Below, piece by piece: positions 17,216 to 25,741 of a DNA stretch of 64,000 nucleotides (its first letter is position 1; every line of letters begins with the position of its first letter). The position numbers and the translations under genes are program-made. Source of the DNA: an uncultured Hyphomonas sp. (GTDB lineage Bacteria; Pseudomonadota; Alphaproteobacteria; Caulobacterales; Hyphomonadaceae); NCBI RefSeq assembly GCF_963677035.1, contig NZ_OY781472.1, positions 2,815,658 to 2,879,657 of the forward strand. The letters are read 5' to 3'. The notes under the pieces were generated by a model that made no database searches, was not told the origin of the DNA, and saw only the letters and a program-made list of their open reading frames with translations.

Positions 17216-18733
17216 TCACTCGCTGACGCTATAGGTAAGCAGTCCCATGCCGGTATTGGCATAGGGGTCAGATGATGGCGCGTCAGATATGGCATCCCGA
17301 ACCTCGAACACCATGATATCCGAATAGGATTGCCAGACCGTCCGGATCGGCCCCTTCGTCCGGCTGAGGTCCGGCAATGTGTCGCCGATCAGCGCCATCC
17401 GTTCCGGCAGAACAAAGGCCGCCAGCGTGCTGTCGCCGGGGACGGTTGGAGGGGAGATGCTGATGGAGACACCGCCAGGTGGCAGGACGACAGACTGCTG
17501 CGGCTCCACGAGCGCCGTATCCACTTCCCCGGCGTTGCAGGGGAACAGACAGCTCACCGCACCGGACGGGTCGAGATCGAACACCCACAGACGGCCCTTG
17601 ACGGAGGGATCGATGAAGATGCGAACGGGGTCGCCGGAGTGGAATTCCGCTCCGCCTTCATTGATGCGGACACTCACTTTGCCGTCCGCCGGCTTCAGAG
17701 TCCGGATCAGATTCTCCAGCCCGGCTTTGGTCATGTAGACTGTCTTTTCCGGTTTGGCGTCCACGAATACCGCCTCGGGCACCACGGACTGGACGAAGTC
17801 TTTGAAACCCGAAACACGGGTGTAGACGGCGGGCTTTCCGCGAACACCGCAGCTTTCGCCAAAGCTGACAATGCCAATCTGATAGACCCGGCCTGCGAAA
17901 TCCCTCGCGATGAGCGGGCCGCCGCTATCACCCTGACACGAGTCGATAATACCGGTGTCATACCCGGCGCAGATCATGCCTGCGCTGTCATAGGAGCCGA
18001 CCTGATAATCCGTGCTGCAGGCCTTCGGACTGCGGGTGGGGATCATGGCATTGCCAAGGATATCTGTGTACGCAGCGAAGGGACCTTCAGCAGAATTATA
18101 CCGTTCCGGTTCTTTCTGGCGCATGTCGGTTTTTCCAAACCCGGCAAAATAGGCCGGACCGAAGAAGCGGTCGACATCCGAGGCGCTGCTGGCGGAGAGA
18201 CGTACAACCGGCCCGGTCCATGGCCGGTCGAGCCTGACGACGGCAATGTCGTTTACTGGAACCTTGTTTTCGCCCCCACGCGTGAAGTCTGGCGAGATGC
18301 GCACATCCACCGCGTTATAGACCTGATCGGGCGTAACAGTTTTCAGATCCCTGGCACCGAGGACAATCTGGAGCGCTCCGGATCCCGGGCGCTCCCACTG
18401 GCCTGTTACCACGTTTTTTGTGGCGCCTTCGACGCAATGCGCGGCGGTCAGAACCCATTCGGAGGAAATCGCCGTTCCGCCGCAATCATACGTGACCAGG
18501 CCATTGCGGGTGCCGCGCAGGGCGGCGAAGAAGGGCCAGTCTTCCTTCCGGGCTGGTTGCGTGTTGAAGCCTTTGGTGCCGGCTGTCTTATCCGGCAGCG
18601 TGAATTCGGTGCGGGGCCAGCCTGGGTCCTCGTCCGGAAATGCGTCTGACTGGGCGCTTGCCATGCCGGTGCACGCGGCAAAGGCCAGCAGGAACAGTCC
18701 CGCAAAGGGTTGTAGACACTGGATTTTCCGCAC
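17216..18733 (-). CDS. Exported trypsin-like S1 serine protease with C-terminal extension (paralogue)
   Basis: A 505-residue chymotrypsin-family protease, first gene of a two-gene operon. GTG 18733 is preceded by GGGAGAGTGAA. The N terminus is a signal peptide (FAGLFLLAFAACTGMASAQS); ASA-Q is a signal peptidase I site, while FAAC is a poor lipobox, so this copy is more likely soluble than its partner. Catalytic residues are all present: VLTAAHCVEG, NDIAVVRLDRPWTGPV and DSCQGDSGGPLIA. The canonical IVxG start is replaced by GFNTQPARKEDWPF. The C-terminal extension has the same GRLWVFDLDPSGAVSCLFP element as the partner. The stop overlaps the in-frame upstream GTG of the second protease. Confidence 0.88.
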   Translation of the reverse strand: MRKIQCLQPFAGLFLLAFAACTGMASAQSDAFPDEDPGWPRTEFTLPDKTAGTKGFNTQPARKEDWPFFAALRGTRNGLVTYDCGGTAISSEWVLTAAHCVEGATKNVVTGQWERPGSGALQIVLGARDLKTVTPDQVYNAVDVRISPDFTRGGENKVPVNDIAVVRLDRPWTGPVVRLSASSASDVDRFFGPAYFAGFGKTDMRQKEPERYNSAEGPFAAYTDILGNAMIPTRSPKACSTDYQVGSYDSAGMICAGYDTGIIDSCQGDSGGPLIARDFAGRVYQIGIVSFGESCGVRGKPAVYTRVSGFKDFVQSVVPEAVFVDAKPEKTVYMTKAGLENLIRTLKPADGKVSVRINEGGAEFHSGDPVRIFIDPSVKGRLWVFDLDPSGAVSCLFPCNAGEVDTALVEPQQSVVLPPGGVSISISPPTVPGDSTLAAFVLPERMALIGDTLPDLSRTKGPIRTVWQSYSDIMVFEVRDAISDAPSSDPYANTGMGLLTYSVSE

Positions 18734-18810
18734 TTCACTCTCCCACCCTGAACGCGACAGGTCTGGCGAGTGTAACAGGCCGCGCGAAGCTTACCAGCCT
18801 GCGGCGGGGA

Positions 18811-19866
18811 TCAGCGGAATTCCTTCTGAATCCTGCGCAGTGCGTCAGCACCCGGATTGAGTTTCGTATAAGGAAGTGAGTGCAGGGGCGTATCCGGCAA
18901 TTTCTTGTGCTCGGCCAACGCCGGGCGCGATTCATCAATATAGAGCAGGCCCGTCAGGATCTCCTGGGTCTGCTGGCTTTCGAGGAGTTTTTCCATCGCC
19001 GATGCCCTGTTGGTCGGATCGTAGTCCGCATCCAGTTTACGGAGCATGATCGATCCGCCATCATGCAGCTCAACCGGCATGGTTTCGCCCTCGTCATAGG
19101 CGGCCGTGATTTCCTCGCTCGGCGGCACATAATCAGCGTGTACGGCCTTGTGATAGTATTGGTATGTATGCGCGTAGGACTTGGTTGAGCCCTTGTGGTC
19201 ATTGAAGCTGACACAGGGGGAGATCACATCAATCAGGGCAAAGCCGCGATGCGCGATTCCGGCCTTGATGAGTGAGACGAGCTGTTGCTTGTCACCCGAA
19301 AAGCTGCGTGCAACGAACGTCGCGCCGATCGACAGCGCCATGATTGCCGGATCGATTGGCGGCAACATGTTCGTCGCGCCTTTCTTGGCCTTTGACCCGA
19401 TATCGCTGGAGGCCGAGAACTGGCCCTTCGTCAGTCCGTACACACCATTGTTTTCAAGCATGTAGATCATGTCGACATTGCGCCGGATGGCGTGGGCCAT
19501 CTGGCCGAGTCCGATGGACAGGCTGTCGCCATCGCCGGAGACGCCGACATAGGTGAGGTTCTTGTTCACCGCTGCCGCGCCGGTCGCGAAGGACGGCATA
19601 CGCCCGTGCACCGTGTTCGCGCCATGGGCGTCTTTCAGAAAGTATGTCGTCGTTTTGGACGAGCATCCGATGCCGGAGACTTTCACGACATCTTTCGGGT
19701 CCGTCGAGAGTTCATAGAACGCCCGGGCGAGGGCGGCCGTCACACTGTCGTGGCCGCAACCGGCGCACAGTGTCGACATCGCCCCATCATAGTCGGCCCG
19801 CGACTTTCCGAGCGCATTGGTTGGCTCATTCAGTCGGCGGATTTTGGGTTTGACGAAGGAGGTCAT
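18811..19866 (-). CDS. korB: 2-oxoacid:ferredoxin oxidoreductase beta subunit (KorB-like)
   Basis: The thiamine diphosphate-binding subunit of a 2-oxoacid:acceptor oxidoreductase, probably 2-oxoglutarate- or pyruvate-type. The 351-residue protein has the CAGCGHDSV motif, GIGCSSKTTTYF, the HGRMPSFATGAA turn and the ThDP/Mg site GVSGDGDSLSIG plus ENNGVYGLTKGQ. Cys in CAGC, GIGC and SPCVSFND are the expected ligands of the single proximal [4Fe-4S] cluster. The reaction is oxidative decarboxylation of a 2-oxoacid to acyl-CoA and CO2, with electrons going to ferredoxin. ATG 19866 overlaps the alpha-subunit stop as ATGA, so the subunits are translated together. Substrate choice cannot be read from the sequence. 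Confidence 0.93.
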   Translation of the reverse strand: MTSFVKPKIRRLNEPTNALGKSRADYDGAMSTLCAGCGHDSVTAALARAFYELSTDPKDVVKVSGIGCSSKTTTYFLKDAHGANTVHGRMPSFATGAAAVNKNLTYVGVSGDGDSLSIGLGQMAHAIRRNVDMIYMLENNGVYGLTKGQFSASSDIGSKAKKGATNMLPPIDPAIMALSIGATFVARSFSGDKQQLVSLIKAGIAHRGFALIDVISPCVSFNDHKGSTKSYAHTYQYYHKAVHADYVPPSEEITAAYDEGETMPVELHDGGSIMLRKLDADYDPTNRASAMEKLLESQQTQEILTGLLYIDESRPALAEHKKLPDTPLHSLPYTKLNPGADALRRIQKEFR

Positions 19867-21674
19867 GCGATTTTCCTCACTTTCAGGGCGGTTTCCACAG
19901 CCTCGTAGACGAAACGGAAGTTCAGCGGTTCACCGGAATAGTGCAGCACAGGCACCAGCTTTTCCTTGGGGGCGCTCGTTTCCGTGATCAGAAGGTTCAT
20001 CAATTGCGCATCGCGGTTCTGCTCAATGACGAAGACCTCTTCGTGTGCGTCGATAAAGGCCGTGATGTCGTCACTGAAGGGAAAGCCGCGGACGCGCATA
20101 TAATCGACCGGGATGCCGGCGGCTTCCAGCCGGTCGCGGGCTTCCGTCACGGCGGCATCAGAGCTGCCGATGGCAATCATGCCGTAGCGGGCAGGGCGCC
20201 CGGCTGTCTTCACAACCGGTTCCGGCATGAAGGCCGCGGCGCGTTTCCATTTTTCGTACAGACGGTCGACGACTTCTTTGTATTCCGGCCCTTTTTCCGT
20301 GTAGCGGCCAAGCTTGGTATGGCCGGATCCGCGAAGGAAATAGGCACCCTTCCGATGGGTGCCGGGCAGGGTCCGGTAGGGGATCGTGTCGCCATCCACA
20401 TCCAGATAACGGTAGAAGGCGTCGATCTCTTCAAGCTGTTCTGCATCAAGAACTTTGCCGCGATCGGGCACGTAGTCTTCCGGCCAGGTCAGTTCATCGA
20501 CCATCCAGTCATTCATGCCGATGTCGATATCGGACAGGAAGAAGACCGGGGTCTGGAAGCGTTCGGCAAGGTCCAGCGCTTTTGCCGAGAATTCGAAACA
20601 CTCGCCGGGATCGGCCGGGAACAGAACCAGATGGCGCGTATCGCCATGCGAGGCATAGGCGCAGAGCTGGATATCGCATTGCTGCGTCCGCGTTGGCATG
20701 CCGGTCGAGGGGCCGACCCTCTGGATATCGCAGATCACCAACGGGACTTCGGTGTAATAGGCAAATCCGATGAATTCGCTCATCAGAGAAACGCCCGGGC
20801 CCGATGTCGGCGTGAAGCCGCGTGCGCCGGCCCAGGCCGCGCCAATGGTCAGCCCAGCCGCCGCCAGTTCATCTTCCGCCTGCAGAATGCAGAAATTGTT
20901 TTCTCCGGTTTCAGGGTCAACACGCAGCTCCTCGCAATACTTCTGGAACGAGTCCATCAGGGAGGTGGAAGGCGTGATGGGATACCATGCGCCGAACGTG
21001 GCACCGCCAAAGACGGCCCCGATACCGGCGGCGGTATTGCCGTCGATCATCACCTTGTTCTTGGTCTTGTCCAGAGGGCTGACACGGAAATCCAGTGGGC
21101 ACTGGAAGTTCTGCTTCGCATAGTCGTGGCCAAGCGCCACGGCCTGCATGTTCAGCGGGATGAGCTTTTCCTTCCCGGCGAACATTTCTGTCACCAGTTG
21201 TTCGACCACGCTGAGGTCAAGATTCAACAGGGCCGCGGCGGCGCCAACATAGGCCATGTTCTTCATCAGAATGCGCGAACGCGCAGCCTTGAAGGCGTCA
21301 TTGCACATGGCAGACAAGGGAGCGCCGATCACCGTGACGTCGGGGCGCGACAGGAGCTGTGGACGCGGCCATGTGGAATCGTACAGCAAGACGCCGCCAG
21401 GGGCGAGCCCGGCAAGGTCGTCTTCATATGTTTCGGGGTTCATCGCGATGACGAAATGGATTTCCCCGTCGCGGCCCGCATAGCCGTCGCCTGTTACGCG
21501 GATTTCGTACCAGGTCGGCAGGCCCTGAATGTTGGACGGAAAGATGTTCTTGCCAACGACAGGCACGCCCATCCGGAAGATGGCTTTCATCAGCAGGCCG
21601 TTCGCACTGGCCGATCCTGTGCCGTTCACCGTCGCGATACGTACGGTGAAATCATTGATGCCGGGTCCATTCAT
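19863..21674 (-). CDS. korA: 2-oxoacid:ferredoxin oxidoreductase gamma-alpha fusion subunit (KorA-like)
   Basis: A 603-residue subunit starting at ATG 21674, which overlaps the upstream flavoprotein stop as ATGA; a longer in-frame reading would only extend into that gene. The N-terminal 190 residues are the gamma domain (VRIATVNGTGSASANGLLMK, FPSNIQGLPTWYEIRV). The pyrimidine-binding alpha domain follows, with GAVFGGATFGAWYPITPSTS, QAEDELAAAGLTIGAAWAGA and TSGPGVSLMSEFIG. The C-terminal domain II includes RVRGFPFSDDITAFIDAHE and VIEQNRDAQL. The gamma-alpha fusion with a separate beta matches the two-subunit KorAB/OFOR type. It works with the downstream KorB and, by operon logic, with the upstream flavoprotein. 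Confidence 0.93.
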   Translation of the reverse strand: MNGPGINDFTVRIATVNGTGSASANGLLMKAIFRMGVPVVGKNIFPSNIQGLPTWYEIRVTGDGYAGRDGEIHFVIAMNPETYEDDLAGLAPGGVLLYDSTWPRPQLLSRPDVTVIGAPLSAMCNDAFKAARSRILMKNMAYVGAAAALLNLDLSVVEQLVTEMFAGKEKLIPLNMQAVALGHDYAKQNFQCPLDFRVSPLDKTKNKVMIDGNTAAGIGAVFGGATFGAWYPITPSTSLMDSFQKYCEELRVDPETGENNFCILQAEDELAAAGLTIGAAWAGARGFTPTSGPGVSLMSEFIGFAYYTEVPLVICDIQRVGPSTGMPTRTQQCDIQLCAYASHGDTRHLVLFPADPGECFEFSAKALDLAERFQTPVFFLSDIDIGMNDWMVDELTWPEDYVPDRGKVLDAEQLEEIDAFYRYLDVDGDTIPYRTLPGTHRKGAYFLRGSGHTKLGRYTEKGPEYKEVVDRLYEKWKRAAAFMPEPVVKTAGRPARYGMIAIGSSDAAVTEARDRLEAAGIPVDYMRVRGFPFSDDITAFIDAHEEVFVIEQNRDAQLMNLLITETSAPKEKLVPVLHYSGEPLNFRFVYEAVETALKVRKIA

Positions 21675-23464
21675 GCCACGGTCTCCACTTGGTCGTCCGC
21701 ATGGGGAATTTTGATTACGCCTTCTTTCATGTCCCAGGCGGACGTCGGGCAGCGTTCTGCGCAAAGGCCGCAATGCAGACAGACATTCTCATCCTTGATC
21801 ATTACCCGGCCTGTGAGGGGTAGGGGATTGGACACGTACAGGGACTGGCCGTCCGGGGCATCCGGTTGGCTCAGGGAAGCGCGCAGGTCCGCTTCGCTGT
21901 CTGCATCGGGCGTGATGCTGAGGCATTCGACCGGGCAGACATCGATGCAGGCATCGCATTCTTCACAGAGCGCCGTTTCAAACACGGTTTGCACATCGCA
22001 ATTCAGGCAGCGCTGGACTTCAACCGCGATCTGTTCAGCCGAAAAGCCAAGCTCGACTTCGATGTTCAGGCGCTGGAACCGGTCCACCAGCGCGACATGT
22101 TCCATTTCGCGGCGTTCGGCGTTCGTGTAGGCGTTCGAGTAGCGCCACTCGAACATGCCCATCTTGGCGGACTGAAGCTCGACTTCCCGAGGGGCGCGGT
22201 CGCGCAGGCCAAGCCCCTGGCAATGACGGTGAATCGAGATCGCCGCCTGATGGCCATGCTCCACGGCCCAGATGATGTTCTTCGGGCCGAAGGCAGAATC
22301 GCCGCCGAAAAAAACGCCCTTGCGGCTGGACTCAAACGTCTCCTCATCGACAACGGGAACATCCCATTTGCCGAATTCGATGCCGGCATCCTTCTCGATC
22401 CAGGGGAAGGCGTTCTCCTGCCCAATCGCAAGAATGACGTCGTCGCAGGGCAGGGTTTCTTCGCCGGTCACACGCTGGCCGGTAATCTCACCCTTGTCGT
22501 CGACATCGTATTCCATCAGCTCGAACGTCATGCCGACCAGTTTGCCATTCTCGGTGACGAAGGCCTTCGGCGAATGATTCACCAAGATCTCGATGTTTTC
22601 TTCCTCGGCATCCTCCAATTCCCATTCGGAGGCCTTGAAGAAGTTCCGCGGCTTGCGGGCCATGACCTTCACACTTTCCGCCCCAAGACGAAGCGATGTG
22701 CGGCAACAGTCCATGGCCGTGTTGCCGACGCCGATGATCAGGACATTCTTGCCGATCGAATCAATGTGGTCGAACGCAACAGACTCAAGCCAGTCGATCC
22801 CGATATGAATGTTCGCGTCTGCTTCTTCGCGGCCGGGCAGGTGCAGGTCCTTACCCTTGGGGGCCCCGGTACCGACGAAGACCGCATCCCAGCCCTCGTC
22901 CAGCAGCGCTTTCATGCTGGAGACCGGTGAATTGAGCTTCAGCTCAACCCCCATGTCGAGAATATACTGAAGCTCTTCGTTGAGCACTTTCTCCGGCAGG
23001 CGGAAGGCCGGGATATTGGCGCGCATCAGGCCGCCCGCTTCGGGAAGCTTTTCGAAGATGGTGCACTCATAGCCGAGCGGCGCCAGGTCATTCGCGACGG
23101 TAAAGCTCGCAGGGCCGGCGCCGATCAGAGCAATCCGTTTTCCATTCGTCTGTTCAGGCTTTCCGGGAAGCCGGTCGGTCACGTCATCGCGATGGTCTGC
23201 CGCCACACGCTTTAGTCGGCAGATCGCAACTGGCTCGCCGTCCACCCGCGTGCGCCGGCAGGCCGGTTCGCATGGACGGTCGCAAACGCGTCCGAGAATC
23301 CCAGGGAAAACATTGGAATCCCGGTTGAGCAGGTAGGCGTCGCTGTAACGTCCCTGCGCGATAAGCCGGATATATGCCGGAACCGGCGTGTGTGCCGGGC
23401 AGGCCCATTGGCAATCGACGACCTGATGGAAATAGTCGGGATCGCTGGTATCTGTTGGTTTCAT
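21671..23464 (-). CDS. GltD-like FAD/NAD(P) oxidoreductase with C-terminal two-cluster ferredoxin domain
   Basis: A 597-residue flavoprotein related to the small subunit of glutamate synthase. The N-terminal part has the Fe-S helical domain (QWACPAHTPVPAYI and GRVCDRPCEPACRR), followed by the FAD site ALIGAGPASFTVANDLA, the phrase EAGGLMRANIPAFRLP and an NAD(P) site NVLIIGVGNTAMDCCR. The C terminus carries two [4Fe-4S] motifs: CEECDACIDVCPVEC and CLHCGLCAERCP. It is the first gene of the operon, overlapping the KorA start by 4 bases. No glutamate synthase large subunit is nearby. It most likely moves electrons between the Kor complex and NAD(P)H, directly or through ferredoxin. Confidence 0.9.
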   Translation of the reverse strand: MKPTDTSDPDYFHQVVDCQWACPAHTPVPAYIRLIAQGRYSDAYLLNRDSNVFPGILGRVCDRPCEPACRRTRVDGEPVAICRLKRVAADHRDDVTDRLPGKPEQTNGKRIALIGAGPASFTVANDLAPLGYECTIFEKLPEAGGLMRANIPAFRLPEKVLNEELQYILDMGVELKLNSPVSSMKALLDEGWDAVFVGTGAPKGKDLHLPGREEADANIHIGIDWLESVAFDHIDSIGKNVLIIGVGNTAMDCCRTSLRLGAESVKVMARKPRNFFKASEWELEDAEEENIEILVNHSPKAFVTENGKLVGMTFELMEYDVDDKGEITGQRVTGEETLPCDDVILAIGQENAFPWIEKDAGIEFGKWDVPVVDEETFESSRKGVFFGGDSAFGPKNIIWAVEHGHQAAISIHRHCQGLGLRDRAPREVELQSAKMGMFEWRYSNAYTNAERREMEHVALVDRFQRLNIEVELGFSAEQIAVEVQRCLNCDVQTVFETALCEECDACIDVCPVECLSITPDADSEADLRASLSQPDAPDGQSLYVSNPLPLTGRVMIKDENVCLHCGLCAERCPTSAWDMKEGVIKIPHADDQVETVA

Positions 23465-23581
23465 ATTTGCCCGCTTCCTCCGGAGAAAAGACTAGCGACA
23501 CAAACCAGCGGCATCAATGACCCGTTGCCGGTTGCGACAACAGGCGCAAATCCTGCGATTTGTGGATGAGTATGTTGCACG

Positions 23582-24361
23582 TCAGCGACCCTGGAAGTTT
23601 CCCGGCCGTCGCTCGGCGACGGATTTGATACCTTCTTTATGGTCCTCGGTTGCGCGCAGCTTCCATTGTTCTTCATGTTCGTGGGCGAGCGTTTCCCGCA
23701 CCGTTTCATAAAGCCCCTGGCGCAGGGTTTGGCGTGTCGACAGAACGCCTAAAGGCCCGCCTTCAGCGATTTCTGCCGCCAGCCTGTGCGCTGCGTTGCG
23801 CACCTCGGCCAGCGGGGCCAGTTCATCGGCGAGGCCCATGGCGACGGCTTCCTCTCCCTTGATCCGCCGGGATGTCAGCATCATCAGCGACGCCTTTTGG
23901 GGCCCAAGCAGCCGGGGCAGGGTGGCACTCAGGGCAAAGCCGGGATGGAAGGCAAGCCGCGTAAAATTGGCGACAAATCTTGCCTCCGGCGCCGCAATCC
24001 GGAAGTCAGCAGACACCGCCAGGCCGAGGCCCGCCCCGACGGCAGCCCCCTGAACCGCGGCGATCACCGGCTTTTTCGCCTGATAGATGCGCAGGGCCTG
24101 ATCGTAGAATTCGCGCACAGGATCGTCGCCCGATCCGCCGACTCCGCCGCCACTTTTATCATTCGCAAGATCTGCCCCCGCACAGAAGGCCTTGCCGTCG
24201 GATGCGAGCACGATGGCCCGGCATTCCGGCGTGTCATCCAGCTTCAACAGTGTTTCGCCGATTTCGCGGAGCAGAGCCACATTGGCATGATTGTTCGGGG
24301 GATTGGAGAAGACGATCTCGGTCACATGGCCGACTTCGCGTACAGTCATCGTATGTGTCAT
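23582..24361 (-). CDS. Enoyl-CoA hydratase/isomerase family protein
   Basis: A 259-residue crotonase-fold protein. It shows the CoA/oxyanion motif AIVLASDGKAFCAGADL and the second oxyanion strand KPVIAAVQGAAVGAGLGLAVS. The catalytic region reads FHPGFALSATLPRLLGPQKA. Family members hydrate or isomerise enoyl-CoA thioesters in fatty-acid or amino-acid breakdown. The position that is usually the first catalytic Glu (GAGLGLA) and the second (FHPGFA) are not acidic, so activity may differ from a classical hydratase. The ATG overlaps the upstream acyl-CoA dehydrogenase stop as ATGA, so the two act in one pathway. Confidence 0.88.
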   Translation of the reverse strand: MTHTMTVREVGHVTEIVFSNPPNNHANVALLREIGETLLKLDDTPECRAIVLASDGKAFCAGADLANDKSGGGVGGSGDDPVREFYDQALRIYQAKKPVIAAVQGAAVGAGLGLAVSADFRIAAPEARFVANFTRLAFHPGFALSATLPRLLGPQKASLMMLTSRRIKGEEAVAMGLADELAPLAEVRNAAHRLAAEIAEGGPLGVLSTRQTLRQGLYETVRETLAHEHEEQWKLRATEDHKEGIKSVAERRPGNFQGR

Positions 24362-25524
24362 GGGCGGGTATCCATAAGGTTTCGGGCGACGACCATCCGG
24401 TGCACTTCCGACGGGCCGTCATAGATGCGCATGTTGCGGATGCGCCCGGCAAACAAGTGCAGGGGCATTTCCTTGGTCATGCCCATCGCGCCGAAACATT
24501 GCATGGCGTTGTCGATGATTTCCTGCGCCATTTCTGTCGCGTAAAATTTGATCATGGAGATCTCGGTGCGCACATCGCGGCCCTGATCAATCTTCCACGC
24601 ACAGTCATAGGCCATCAGGCGGGCTGCGTGGATTTTCGCGGCGCCATCGGCAACCCACCATTGGATCGACTGGCGTTCCGACAGTTTGTGGCCGAACGTT
24701 TTTCTCTGGGGTGCATAGTCCCGCATCATGTCCAGCGCGCGCTGGGCGGCGCCGATGCACCATGCGGCCATCTCCATACGGCGGGTGCCAAGGCGGACCT
24801 GCATCGGGCCGAAACCCTGGCCTTCTTCGCCCAGCAGTTTCCAGCCCGGAACGCGGCAGTCTTCCAGCGTCACTTCATAGGTGAATTCCCCGCCCAGCAT
24901 CGGGATACGGCGAAGAACGTTGAAGCCGGGCGCGTCGCGGTCGACGAGGAATGCCGACATGCCGCCGCGGGCTTTCTTTTCCTTGTCCGTGATCGCCATC
25001 AGGATGGTGAAGTCAGCTTCGGCGGCGCGGGTGATCCAGATTTTCCGGCCATTGATGATCCAGTCGTCCCCGTCGCGCACAGCGCGTGTGATCATGCCGG
25101 ATGGATCTGCGCCGGCGCCGGGTTCGGAAATGCCGATGGCAGAAATGGTTTCGCCCCGGGCGTAGGGCTCAAGGTAGGCCTTGCGCTGCTGTTCGTTCAC
25201 CGTCGTCATGAGCATGCGAAGGTTCGGCGAGTCTGGTGGCAGCGTATAGGTCGCGACTGTGGAGCCGAGAGCCTCATTGACCGCCACAAGGGCCACGTGC
25301 GGCATGCCCATGCCACCCGCATCTTCCGGGGCATCGAGGCTCCACAGGCCGAGGTCTTTCGAGATCTTGTCGAGTTTCTGGCGTTCCTCGGCCGTCAGGT
25401 AGGCGCCCTGGCCGCTGGCTTCGCGCTCGAGCACGGCGCCTTCCAGTGGCATCAGCTCGTCCCGCACGAAGCGCTGGACGAGATCCGCAAGCATTCTGTG
25501 CTCTTCGTCCAGTTCAAATCGCAT
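24358..25524 (-). CDS. Acyl-CoA dehydrogenase
   Basis: A flavin-dependent alpha,beta-dehydrogenase of acyl-CoA thioesters, 388 residues from ATG 25524. The start is fixed by GGAGGAACCGGAT upstream and the N-terminal MRFELDEEHRMLADLVQRFV. Visible family signatures are AIGISEPGAGADPSGMITRA, KIWITRAAEADFTILMA and the C-terminal QCFGAMGMTKEMPLHLFAGRI, where flavin and substrate loops are expected. Electrons would go to ETF. It is cotranscribed with the enoyl-CoA hydratase and faces the divergent regulator at 25742. The chain-length or branched-chain preference cannot be judged. Confidence 0.93.
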   Translation of the reverse strand: MRFELDEEHRMLADLVQRFVRDELMPLEGAVLEREASGQGAYLTAEERQKLDKISKDLGLWSLDAPEDAGGMGMPHVALVAVNEALGSTVATYTLPPDSPNLRMLMTTVNEQQRKAYLEPYARGETISAIGISEPGAGADPSGMITRAVRDGDDWIINGRKIWITRAAEADFTILMAITDKEKKARGGMSAFLVDRDAPGFNVLRRIPMLGGEFTYEVTLEDCRVPGWKLLGEEGQGFGPMQVRLGTRRMEMAAWCIGAAQRALDMMRDYAPQRKTFGHKLSERQSIQWWVADGAAKIHAARLMAYDCAWKIDQGRDVRTEISMIKFYATEMAQEIIDNAMQCFGAMGMTKEMPLHLFAGRIRNMRIYDGPSEVHRMVVARNLMDTRP

Positions 25525-25741
25525 ATCCGGTTCCTCCGGCCACCTTATCTGGTGACTCCGGGCGGCAGAACGCCACAAGGAAAAGAGTCGGGCAAGGCGG
25601 CAAACCTCATGACCTTGGGGAAAGTATCCGGCACGTAAAAGAGTCCCGGAGTCTGGAACATGTTGCTAATCTGAATTACCGGGGAGTGCGGGCTGGACGG
25701 CCATGTGACCGCAGGATCTTCGCGGAAAAGGGTGCGTTTTT

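Noticed and set aside
17330..18649. Plus-strand open frame of 439 codons opposite the second S1 protease
   Set aside because: Antisense to a gene with a full catalytic triad; no motif, signal or ribosome site of its own.
19941..22130. Long plus-strand open frame of 729 codons opposite the Kor genes
   Set aside because: It lies entirely antisense to korA and the GltD-like gene, which have clear motifs and overlapping starts. Its His/Arg/Gly-rich wording is what antisense reading of GC-rich codons gives.
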